NCBI GenBank assembly: GCA_030674155.1
Contig: CM060325.1
Span: 19,925,732-19,945,731, forward strand
Direction of reading: 5' to 3'
Length of the DNA stretch: 20,000 nt
Origin: Stramonita haemastoma
Taxonomy: Eukaryota; Mollusca; Gastropoda; Neogastropoda; Muricidae
The translations under genes and the position numbers were made by a program. The notes beneath the pieces were generated by a model. The model saw only the letters and a list, made by a program, of their open reading frames with translations. It searched no databases and was not told the origin of the DNA. This document shows, one piece after another, positions 12,494 to 20,000 of the stretch (its first letter is position 1; each line of letters begins with the position of its first letter).

Positions 12494-13552
12494 TTAGCAG
12501 TTAAACAACACACACAAAATATCCAATGCACCATCCACATCTTGTTCTATAACACTTTCTGCGTCTTGTAATCTGCCTTTTATAGAGGTATCATTTAGTT
12601 TGTTCAAGAACTCATGTTCCTTTTCTGTATTCCACACATGCTTTTCAAAACAAAACCTTTTAGTTTCCTTGTTTTTCCCAACACAGTTAATAATGGATGA
12701 TAAAAGAGTAAAAACCACAGGTAAATGATCAGATTCAGTCGAATCTTCAACACTAAATGATATATCATGTGACATCATGAACAAATTATATGAAATGACA
12801 AAATAATCAACAGTACTAGATCTTGCACTGGATATAAAATTACAACTTCCATCACATTCATGCTCACTTAGGCTATTCAAAATAACTAAATCAAAAGCAT
12901 TACATAACTCTAACAGCTGATCCCCAACCATATTTTTGGAATCATCCTGAGATTTTCTCAGAAAAGGGGACTTTTCCTCATTTGCCTCATATTCTTTCAA
13001 GTTATCTACATTAATGCACATGCTATTTTCACAAGCTGTTCTTGCATTCAAATCTCCACATAATAAAGTATGAAACTTGTAAGACTCGTGCAAGTCCAGA
13101 AAACATTGTTCCAGAATTTCTATGACAAAACCATTTTCTTTACATTTCCATGCAGCAGAATCATGAGGGGGTACATAAGTGCAAATCCAAAAGATATCTA
13201 AATCTGTTTCAAACAGGTTTCTATCAATACTCACAATTACTGTATTGTCTAAGTTGTATTCAACTTGTGAAAATAAACTCGCAAATTTCTTTTTAATTAA
13301 AACAATAACACCACCAGAATACCTGCCTTGCTTAGATAGCTTCTTTGCTTTAAAATTGAAAATGACATAAACACTGAAAAGAGATGATTCAAATTCTGTA
13401 GCTACAAATGTTTCCGTCAGGCATATAAAGTCATGAGATTTTATGTACTGAATAAAGTCAATGTTGTCTAGTTTTGAAAATAAACCATTAACATTAAAGT
13501 TTAAAAAATTAATTCTAGCACTTGCTGCTTTATGTACAGAGTAGATATACAT
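12494..13552 (-). CDS. LINE ORF2 APE-type endonuclease domain, open
   Basis: A 352-codon open frame on the minus strand, starting at ATG 13552, about 50 nt after the ORF1 stop. This endonuclease nicks target DNA to prime reverse transcription. Apurinic-endonuclease-like landmarks appear in order: NFNVNGLFSKL (N-terminal Asn), FICLTETF (catalytic Glu), RYSGGVIVLIKKKF, ICTYVPP, LLCGDLNARTACEN (the G-D-x-N-A block), SSARSSTVDYFVIS, and TESDHLPVVF (catalytic S-D-H). All these key residues are present. The frame is lost after ALDILCVLFNC at 12494, before the RT. Length and spacing suit a complete endonuclease domain, so this is the best-preserved part of the element. The plus-strand frame at 13179-13370 is a shadow. 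Confidence 0.88.
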   Translation of the reverse strand: MYIYSVHKAASARINFLNFNVNGLFSKLDNIDFIQYIKSHDFICLTETFVATEFESSLFSVYVIFNFKAKKLSKQGRYSGGVIVLIKKKFASLFSQVEYNLDNTVIVSIDRNLFETDLDIFWICTYVPPHDSAAWKCKENGFVIEILEQCFLDLHESYKFHTLLCGDLNARTACENSMCINVDNLKEYEANEEKSPFLRKSQDDSKNMVGDQLLELCNAFDLVILNSLSEHECDGSCNFISSARSSTVDYFVISYNLFMMSHDISFSVEDSTESDHLPVVFTLLSSIINCVGKNKETKRFCFEKHVWNTEKEHEFLNKLNDTSIKGRLQDAESVIEQDVDGALDILCVLFNC

Positions 13553-13602
13553 GTTCTGACGTGCTTACTTTGTGAGAGTCATCATACCTGACTTTTCCCT
13601 GT

Positions 13603-14661
13603 CTATTCTACTGTTTCCATTGGCCCAGCTGATGTCCTATTTAGGAGGGGAGTCCCATTGAATATGAGTTCTGGTGCATTCCCTCTCTTGAGCACTTTGA
13701 ATGTGCTCATTTGACAACATACATTGAAAACTGTGTACAAACTATCTTGACTGGTAACCCTCTTTCTGTCTGTGTTTCCTTTGCTGCTTTTCTTAATGTA
13801 GGGATGTTGAGACTGATTGCCTTTAACAGGTGGTTGTTCTTTTTTAGGCATGGCATGTGAGGATCAGTGGGAAGTGCTGCTGTTTCATTTCCCTCTTTAT
13901 CTGACTCTATCTCAGACTGAACAATATCAGGAGTCCCATATTTACCCCCTATGTTTAAGTCCCTGATCTCATATCTCTACCCTGTTGTCTGTCTGACCTC
14001 TCATGACTGCTATCCACATCCCTTTGTTCATCATTAGTCTTTTCTTTTGGTCTCTGTATGTCTTCTGTATCATACAATTCAGTGTCTGTATCAACATTAT
14101 TTTGTGTCCTTACTAGCTGTCTCATTTTCCTATCTATTCGTGTAGAAGTTTGGAGCTCTCTCAGCCTGTCCTGTAGTCATGGACATATCTCATTCAATCA
14201 TCCGCTCCTGTTTATCGTTGTCATCAAAATTCTCAGCATCTGTATTAACCTCAGCACTATACCTTCTTTTGTTATGTCTGTCTTCATTGTCATGTTTTGT
14301 GTCATCTTTTCTTTTATTGTCATAAGTCAGTGAACAGTCCCTGTGAACACTGTGTGTGTCTTTAACATCATCAGCAGCAATTTCTGAACATCTTACTGTT
14401 TTGCTTGACAGTGTGCCTGCTTTTAGGATCCTTTCTATGTGTCTGACTGGGCTGCCTAGAATTTGCTAGGGCTTTGTGACTGGGTCTCTGATACTTTTCT
14501 GACTTTCTTTCTGGTGAATGCATTTTCTGCATTGCCTGACTGTATGACCCCATACCTGGGGCAACTGGTATGAACTGGTGGCTGTAGGTACCGGCCACAG
14601 ACCAGTCACTGTTACGTGACTGCTGGATTGGGGAGTGTCCTGTCTTTCCTGTCTGCCCCAC
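13603..14661 (-). pseudogene. LINE ORF1-like remnant, frameshifted
   Basis: Minus-strand region just upstream of ORF2. It contains pieces of a basic, polar protein in changing frames: SYSQAMQKMHSPERKSEKYQ and RPSHKALANSRQPSQTHRKD (frame 14661-14371), then an acidic/basic segment with KRKDDTKHDNEDRHNKRRYS, then a TGA where the inverted copy at 15080-15213 has a serine codon, and at the end KSSKGNTDRKRVTSQDSLYT to the TAG at 13605-13603. Position and composition suit the nucleic-acid-binding ORF1 of a LINE, but no zinc knuckle or RRM is visible, so the assignment is positional. Plus-strand frames at 14058-14333 and 14635-14898 are shadows. Confidence 0.55.
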
Positions 14662-14736
14662 AGTCCCTCAGCAGTGGTGGGAGAGTCTTCTCTTCCTCGT
14701 CTGTCCCGCAGTCCCTCAGCAGTGGTGGGAGAGTCT
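14649..14736. repeat. 48-bp tandem repeat, two units
   Basis: The string CAGTCCCTCAGCAGTGGTGG followed by GAGAGTC starts at 14661 and again at 14709, a period of 48 bp. The flanking CTGYCCC-CA is shared too. It lies at the presumed 5' end of the minus-strand LINE, directly before a SINE-1 copy. Confidence 0.85.
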
Positions 14737-14744
14737 GAGAGAGA

Positions 14745-15079
14745 GAGATTTGATTTATTCTTTCATATCGAGGATAATGGAATAAGCATTCTTGTGCTTT
14801 TTTACATCCAGTCCCCGTGTGTATGCAGTTTTGTAAATGTCATCTGTTCCCACCGGCACACGAAGTCCTACTCTTACGAAAAGCGGAACAGGATTTAACG
14901 TGTGCACAAGATGTTGTGCGTGCGTTCGCACATGGGGCCTCAGTTTAAAGTCTCATCCAAAGGACTTTTGGGGAGAGTGGAGTCAGCACTGATGTTAACT
15001 CCAGGAGAAATATCTCCTCAACCGGACTCGAACCCGGGTCGTCAAATTGCCAGCGCAATGTTCTGACCACTAGGTTATC
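14745..15079 (-). mobile_element. SINE-1 copy D, best preserved
   Basis: Reverse-orientation SINE-1 with a near-perfect tRNA-like head. On the minus strand: TAACCTAGTGGTCAGAACAT (box A region, about 15077-15058) and GGGTTCGAGTCCGGTTG with a perfect box B GGTTCGAGTCC (15034-15024). The core TTTGGATGAGACTTTAAACT follows, then GCGAACGCACGCACAACATC, AAATCCTGTTCCGCTTTTCG, GGGGACTGGATGTAAAAAAG and the terminal TTATCCTCGATATGAAAGAA. It sits between the LINE 5' end and an inverted LINE fragment. Confidence 0.85.
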
Positions 15080-15213
15080 CGTTAATACAGATGCTGAGAA
15101 ATTTGATAAAAAAGATAAACAGGAGCGGATGATTGAATCAGATATGTCCATGACCACAGGTCAGGGTGAGAGAACTCCTAACTTCTCCAGAAATAGGAAA
15201 ATAAGACAGCTAG
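15080..15213 (+). mobile_element. LINE ORF1 fragment, inverted second copy
   Basis: A plus-strand stretch of about 134 bp that matches the reverse complement of 14113-14250 at roughly 85-90% by eye. Its frame (with MIESDMSMTTGQGERTPNFS, 15129 onward) stays open, whereas the copy inside the minus-strand LINE has TGA for the serine after MIE and a 4-bp length difference further on. It is flanked by the SINE-1 head on the left and a GA array on the right. Confidence 0.85.
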
Positions 15214-15237
15214 AGAGAGAGAGAGAGAAGAGAAAGA

Positions 15238-15273
<36 letters not shown>

Positions 15274-15290
15274 GGGAGGGAGAGGGAGGT
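15211..15290. repeat. (GA)n then poly-G array
   Basis: GA/GAAG repeat to about 15239, an uninterrupted run of about 33 G at 15240-15272, then GGGA-rich sequence to about 15290. Confidence 0.95.
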
Positions 15291-15675
15291 AGGCAGAGGT
15301 GTTATGGTAACACAATTTAGTGTTTCTATTAACAATAATACACACCTAACACAAAGAGAGAATTCAGGTAACTACTCTGTCTATATTTAACCAGGTACAC
15401 ATCATCAATGAAAGGCACACACGACAAATAGTGTGTCTAGCTGAATGTAAGAAACCCAAATTCCTGTGATCACTCATATACCAAGTTAATCATAGGGAAC
15501 TGATAGAGAGTATACAATTTTAAGTCAAATAACCAAAGACTACAATTAAACAGAACCCTTTCCTCTCAGTTCTATCAACTGACATTCTCTTAATAATGTC
15601 AAAGAGAAATAGGTCTATACAAAGATCTCTTCCACAATGGCCCCTATCATACCCCATGGATAATTGTAGCACAAG

Positions 15676-15676
<1 letters not shown>
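15291..15676. other. No gene recognised
   Basis: AT-rich unique-looking sequence, with no convincing open frame or repeat. The minus-strand frame at 15520-15771 consists largely of the GATA array. Confidence 0.5.
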
Positions 15677-15757
<81 letters not shown>

Positions 15758-15785
15758 GCAAGGCAAGGCAAGGCAAGGCAAGGCA
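15677..15785. repeat. (GATA)20 followed by (AGGCA)6
   Basis: About 20 units of GATA at 15677-15756 run directly into six units of AGGCA at 15756-15785, which abut a retroelement 3' tail in reverse orientation. Seen from the element, the pentanucleotide (TGCCT) is its terminal simple-repeat tail. Confidence 0.95.
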
Positions 15786-15789
15786 GAGT

Positions 15790-15867
15790 CTTTTATTCGA
15801 GGATAATAGATAAGCACTCGTGTGCTTTTTTACATCCAGTCCCCGCCCTTTTCAGGGATACATCAAG
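15790..15867 (-). mobile_element. Truncated retroelement 3' tail, module 1
   Basis: 78 bp, on the minus strand ending TATTATCCTCGAATAAAAG. It contains GGGGACTGGATGTAAAAAAG and GCACACGAGTGCTTATCTAT, which correspond to the 3' tail of SINE-1 copies D and E. The 5' part is missing, starting at CTTGATGTATCCCTGAAAAG. It matches module 2 (17002-17080) except for one inserted A. It could be a 5'-truncated SINE-1 variant or the 3' end of the LINE that mobilises it. Confidence 0.8.
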
Positions 15868-16296
15868 TTGAAAAGATACTAAACAATAAAACTTTACCAG
15901 TACCAAACATCACACAAGAATAAGGAATACTATATATGATAAGGTAATAAAAATTCACTCGATCAGAAGACAAAATCAGAAGTCATAATAAAAAGATTTT
16001 GGTTATGGAAGAATAGAAAAGTGTTAATAGTAAAGAGCAAACAAGAGAACAAGATGAAATAAACAACTGAAAACATCAATCCACCACCATCTGTCAAAAG
16101 TTATACATGTGATATAAATCATACATTTGGATAAAAAATGGGGGGGGGGGGGGGGATTTTAACTAATATCCTTATTGGAGGGGGGGAGAGATACTACCAA
16201 TATAAATATAAATAAAAATAAAATAAAATGAAATAGGAAAAAAAAGGAAAAAAAAAGAAAAAGTTACATAAAACATCCTAGATGTTTCAAAAGAAT

Positions 16297-16300
<4 letters not shown>
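15868..16300. other. No gene recognised; poly-G tract at 16140-16155
   Basis: A-rich sequence with a run of 16 G at 16140-16155 and a GGGGGGG stretch near 16180. No open frame or similarity recognised. Confidence 0.5.

Positions 16301-16384
<84 letters not shown>
16301..16384. repeat. (GA)n array, unit 1 of a diverged tandem pair
   Basis: About 42 uninterrupted AG units followed by CACTAGCTAGTG and an AT-rich spacer. The next array (16464-16565) is followed by a related spacer, so array plus spacer forms a tandem unit. Confidence 0.93.
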
Positions 16385-16385
<1 letters not shown>

Positions 16386-16459
16386 ACTAGCTAGTGTAAC
16401 ACAATTCTCTAATTCTTATATAGTCATAAAAATGAACATCTACTACATTCTAAGTAGGA

Positions 16460-16463
<4 letters not shown>

Positions 16464-16551
<88 letters not shown>

Positions 16552-16565
16552 GAGAGAGAGAGAGA
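16464..16565. repeat. (GA)n array, unit 2 of a diverged tandem pair
   Basis: GA array with two GGA interruptions near 16545-16552, followed by ATCACTAACTAGTGACACAC. That spacer aligns with the one after unit 1 (shared CACTA-CTAGTG, ATATAG-ATAAAAA and ATCTAC-ACATT strings). Confidence 0.93.
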
Positions 16566-16998
<433 letters not shown>

Positions 16999-17001
16999 AT
17001 T

Positions 17002-17080
17002 CTTTTATTCGAGGATAATAGATAAGCACTCGTGTGCTTTTTTACATCCAGTCCCCGCCCTTTTCAGGGATAACATCAAG
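17002..17080 (-). mobile_element. Truncated retroelement 3' tail, module 2
   Basis: 79 bp, the same as module 1 at 15790-15867 apart from one extra A in the GATAACATCAAG string. Reverse orientation. Its 3' side (left) carries the AGGCA-type repeat, and its 5' side (right) loses similarity to module 1 within about 30 bp and reaches a GATA array at 17116. Confidence 0.8.
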
Positions 17081-17115
17081 ATAAAAAATAGCCTCAACTA
17101 CACAACAACAATTAT

Positions 17116-17116
17116 A

Positions 17117-17200
<84 letters not shown>
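17116..17200. repeat. (GATA)21 microsatellite
   Basis: About 21 uninterrupted GATA units, on the opposite side of the tail module from the GATA array at 15677-15756. Confidence 0.96.
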
Positions 17201-17201
<1 letters not shown>

Positions 17202-17225
17202 CCATGATCTAGGAGAGGGAAACCT

Positions 17226-17244
17226 CCCCCCCCCCCTGGGGGGG
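17226..17244. repeat. C11-T-G7 homopolymer palindrome
   Basis: Eleven C, one T and seven G in direct succession. The two runs are complementary and could fold back, though the one-base loop is too small for a full hairpin. Confidence 0.8.
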
Positions 17245-17247
17245 ATT

Positions 17248-17963
17248 TTTGACTTTGTTTTTCTGAAAGCTTATGATGTTGGTAGAAACATTTGACATGT
17301 TACCCTCTGGGATACAGGTTATTTCAGGAGTGAGAGGTGTATCAACAGTGCATTTTCCCCTCTTTGCGCCCTATATTTAGGTTTTTGGGGTAGGGATGTT
17401 CACGCTGCGATTATTGCACAAAATCTGGCTTAACTTCTCATAATTTTATTGTGAATAGCATCTATTATAATTTTCCCAATTATATAGGCACAGTTTTTTG
17501 CTGACCTATTTAAAACAAAACTACAGTACAACTACACCCGACATAGATATTTTATATTATATATTTTCTAAAACTACACTACTTTAATGCGCGGCTGTCG
17601 GAACAGCACACAGCTGAAATCTGTCTTACCACTCAATCACAGCCGAGCGCTGTTCGTTCTCTCACCATCAGTTGAGCGGCACTTTCTCATCTCACGCCTT
17701 GTGTGTCCGGTGCCAGAAATGTATCCAACTATCAGTATGTTCCACAAAGTATGCACAAATAAGTCTAGATCAAGATGTTATTATTGATCAGAGAATGTCT
17801 GTAGGCCTAATACACAGTAAGTACTGCAACAGCCATAAGTATCATTAAGGAAGAGGATGTGTTAACCACAGGGCTTTGAGTCTATGATTTTTTTTAGTTT
17901 CTTTTTTTTTTCCTCAAGAAATTACACATAATATGCAGATCAGTCGCGCGCGTGTGCACGGGT

Positions 17964-17966
<3 letters not shown>
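17248..17966. other. No gene recognised
   Basis: Mixed-composition sequence. The 66-codon plus-strand frame at 17587-17787 shows no domain, and 17580-17760 is the most GC-balanced part. Nothing can be assigned. Confidence 0.45.

Positions 17967-17999
<33 letters not shown>
17967..17999. repeat. (AC)n microsatellite
   Basis: About 16 AC units, preceded at 17945-17960 by an alternating CGCGCGCGTGTGCACG stretch. Confidence 0.95.
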
Positions 18000-18000
<1 letters not shown>

Positions 18001-18189
18001 CACACCACAGCACATTCAAGTGACACGCGATAACATACATCTAAAAATAAAACAAGGCGTGGTCATAATTCGTTGTTCTTTTCAGTTCCGCGTCCTCCAC
18101 CACAAACGTTGGGGATAAGGCACACTGTTGAGTAGTACTTTTAGTATCCATTTTAACCATCATGTTTCAGGTCATTTTATTTTATTTAT

Positions 18190-18432
18190 TTTAATTTTAT
18201 TCTTTCATATCGAGAATAATGGAATAAGCACTCATGTGCTTTTTTCATCCAGTCCCCGTGTGTATGCAGTTGTGTAAATATTTTCATTTGTTCCCACCAG
18301 CACACAATGGCCTACTCTTACGAAAAGCGGGACATGATTTAACGTGTGCGTAAGACGTTCTGGGTACGTTCGCACACGGGCCTCGGTTTACAGTCTCATC
18401 CGAAAGACTTTTGAGGATAGTGGAGTCATTGG
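18190..18432 (-). mobile_element. SINE-1 copy E, 5'-truncated
   Basis: Reverse-orientation SINE-1 lacking the tRNA head. The core (TTTCGGATGAGACTGTAAAC), GTGCGAACGTACCCAGAACG, AATCATGTCCCGCTTTTCGT and the tail ending TTATTCTCGATATGAAAGAA are all clear on the minus strand. Beyond 18432 the sequence (TTGGCAAGTGTG) is no longer SINE, just before the coding remnant. Confidence 0.8.
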
Positions 18433-18509
18433 CAAGTGTGCAGTCTCTCACTGAAAGTGTATTTCATCTTCCCTATGTGACGTTTCCTGTATAAAATGAA
18501 CATTTCAAC

Positions 18510-20000
18510 ATGGCAGATGAATATCCAGTGACCTTCAAAAGTACACTTAAGTGCAAAAGAAAAACTTCCAGGGGTGGGAGAACTTGTATAATGCATTTCC
18601 AAAATAACGGAAAAGACTGTAACTCCACTAACTGGAGAAAGCACAAAAAAAAACTATTTAAAAGTCTCTTCACTTGAGACGTTCTTCAGATGTGGCATGT
18701 CATAGACTAGATGAGATTTGTAATTGTATTCCAGGAGACCTTGACTTTACACGCCATGGTTATCACAGAAGCTGTTATGCACAGTTTACAAGTGTGAAAT
18801 TTGCCAGGAAAAGAAAGCGTGAGACAGGTAGTGAAGAGGTTGCAGGACCATCAAAACCTAAAGGACTGTTGCTACTTCAGGCCCATTGCTTCCAAAAGAC
18901 AGTTGCATTTTTTGCAAGAAGAAATTCAAAAAGAAAGTTTCAAAAGGGGTTCCATGTTTTGGAAAACTTGTAAAATGTATCACCAAGACAGCAGAACAGT
19001 CTATACAGGATGCAGCCAAAACTAAACAAGATGACATTTTCACTCATTATCAAGATACAGATCTTGTAGTACGTGAAGCTCGCTATCACGAAGGTTGTAG
19101 AAAAGACTATCTGAGATGTGAAGACAGGCATGCTGAAACATCAACAGACCAGAAAACTACTGAGCGGCTACAGGCACACGAGAGGGCATTTGAGTACATA
19201 TGAGAGTATGATGAAAATGCAATAATCAGAGGTTCACAGGTGAAGAGAATGACCATGCTAGGTGAGAAGTACTGTGAAAACATGCAACAACATTCTCCTG
19301 ACTTCTACAACCCAGGATACAAGACTTACAAACTGAAAGAAAAAAATAATGAAACATTTTGGCTTCAGAATTCAATTCTGGGCTCCGAACCACCGCAGTG
19401 TGATCTTGTTTATTGTGATGAACTTGCCCAGGGTCAGGCAGTTGAGACAGCATTTGTGTCAGCAGCTTCAGAAGAAAGACGTCTTGAGGAATCTGCATAT
19501 GTTCTTCGCCGATACATTATGGATGCTTTCAGGGCAACACCTGATATGCCATGGCCTCCTTCTGCAGAATTTCTTCAGATATTTTCACAGACTTTCTAAA
19601 AACACTGCTATCTGGAAAGAGTAGTTCTATGGAGCAACCCAAAACCACCAGATTGGCATCCTTAATTGCCCAGGACATATGCTAATCTGTGACAGGAAGG
19701 AAGTGGAAAATGCCTGAACATGTTTTGCTTGAAATGTCTGTCAGACATGTAACTGGCAGCTCTGAAATCATAAGTCTGTTGAATAGGTTTGGTCATGTTG
19801 CTGGATACAAAACCATTGTGTGACTTGAGACTGCTATGGCCAGTTCTGTACTTCAGTGCGCAAGTCTTCTTCCTTCAACAGTGAGTTTGACAGAGAACAA
19901 GGTTATCCATTTTTGCTGGGATAACTTTGACCTGAACGAAGAAACTCCATCAGGAGCCAACACCACCCACTCCACTCATGGCATTGTCATTCAAGAGGTT
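18510..20000 (+). pseudogene. Cys/His-module protein remnant, unidentified family, runs off the window
   Basis: Plus-strand coding remnant in at least three frames. Frame 1: ATG at 18510, MADEYPVTFKSTLKCKRKTS to TGA at 18675. Frame 2 (18662-18973) has EICNCIPGDLDFTRHGYHRS then CYAQFT, giving C-x-C and H-x4-C. Frame 3 (from about 18886) has SCIFCKKKFKKK and YHEGCRKDYLRCED, a second C-x2-C...H-x3-C module. It then has TGA at 19201-19203 and continues with KRMTMLGEKYCENMQQHSPD and ATPDMPWPPSAEFLQ to 19599. The frame shifts again near 19593 (FLKTLLSGKSSSMEQPKTTR), with stops at 19683 and 19821, and reaches VIHFCWDNFDLNEETPSG and THSTHGIVIQEV at the edge. I recall similar multi-copy invertebrate proteins with a D-N-x-D then T-T-H-x-T string, but cannot name the family. 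A zinc-binding or transposase-like role is inference. No introns are evident, which suits a retrocopy or mobile-element gene. Confidence 0.6.

Noticed and set aside
15005..15079. Possible functional tRNA gene at the tRNA-like head of SINE-1 copy D
   Set aside because: Boxes A and B are good, but the acceptor stem does not pair in a convincing way, and the head is continuous with SINE body shared by four other copies.
17587..17787. 66-codon plus-strand frame in a GC-balanced stretch
   Set aside because: No domain, no splice context I can defend and no repeat in the window. It was left as unassigned sequence.

Overview
The window looks like nuclear DNA of an invertebrate animal, most likely a mollusc and probably a gastropod. 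It has no bacterial-style gene packing. It is filled with long di- to pentanucleotide microsatellites, several tRNA-headed SINE copies, two decayed non-LTR retrotransposons and at least two spliced or decayed protein-coding remnants. The taxon is inferred from the style of the repeats and from remembered resemblance of the retroelement proteins to molluscan and other marine-invertebrate copies; nothing here proves a species.

Layout. 1-3780: a SINE-dense stretch holding two tRNA-headed families, called here SINE-1 and SINE-2, which share a core of about 30 bp, plus a third element that appears to fuse a tRNA head to a 5S-rRNA-like segment (SINE-3). A large compound microsatellite lies at 2165-2801. 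3779-5673: no gene seen. 5674-6216: minus-strand exon(s) for a MAM-domain-like secreted or membrane protein; this is the best candidate for a host gene. 6915-7275: an old SINE-2 copy. 7313-9843: a heavily mutated plus-strand endonuclease/reverse-transcriptase retrotransposon, RTE-like, with stop codons and a ruined catalytic box. It ends at a GA array. 9940-14745: a second, younger, minus-strand LINE with a recognisable ORF1 remnant, an open endonuclease domain, a reverse transcriptase that keeps its YADD box, a C-terminal Cys/His region and a 3' UTR with a polyadenylation signal. It carries several frameshifts, one of which coincides with a perfect 16-bp tandem duplication.

14745-17200: a SINE-1 copy, then an inverted second copy of about 135 bp of the LINE's ORF1 region, then GA, GATA, AGGCA and poly-G arrays that include two nearly identical 78/79-bp retroelement 3' tails. 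17248-18189: little recognisable apart from a short AC array. 18190-18432: a SINE-1 copy truncated at its 5' end. 18510 to the window end: a frameshifted plus-strand coding remnant with repeated Cys/His modules, from a family I cannot name with certainty.

The genes do not form a pathway. The story of the window is serial insertion and decay of retroelements, with microsatellites sitting at element ends and breakpoints.
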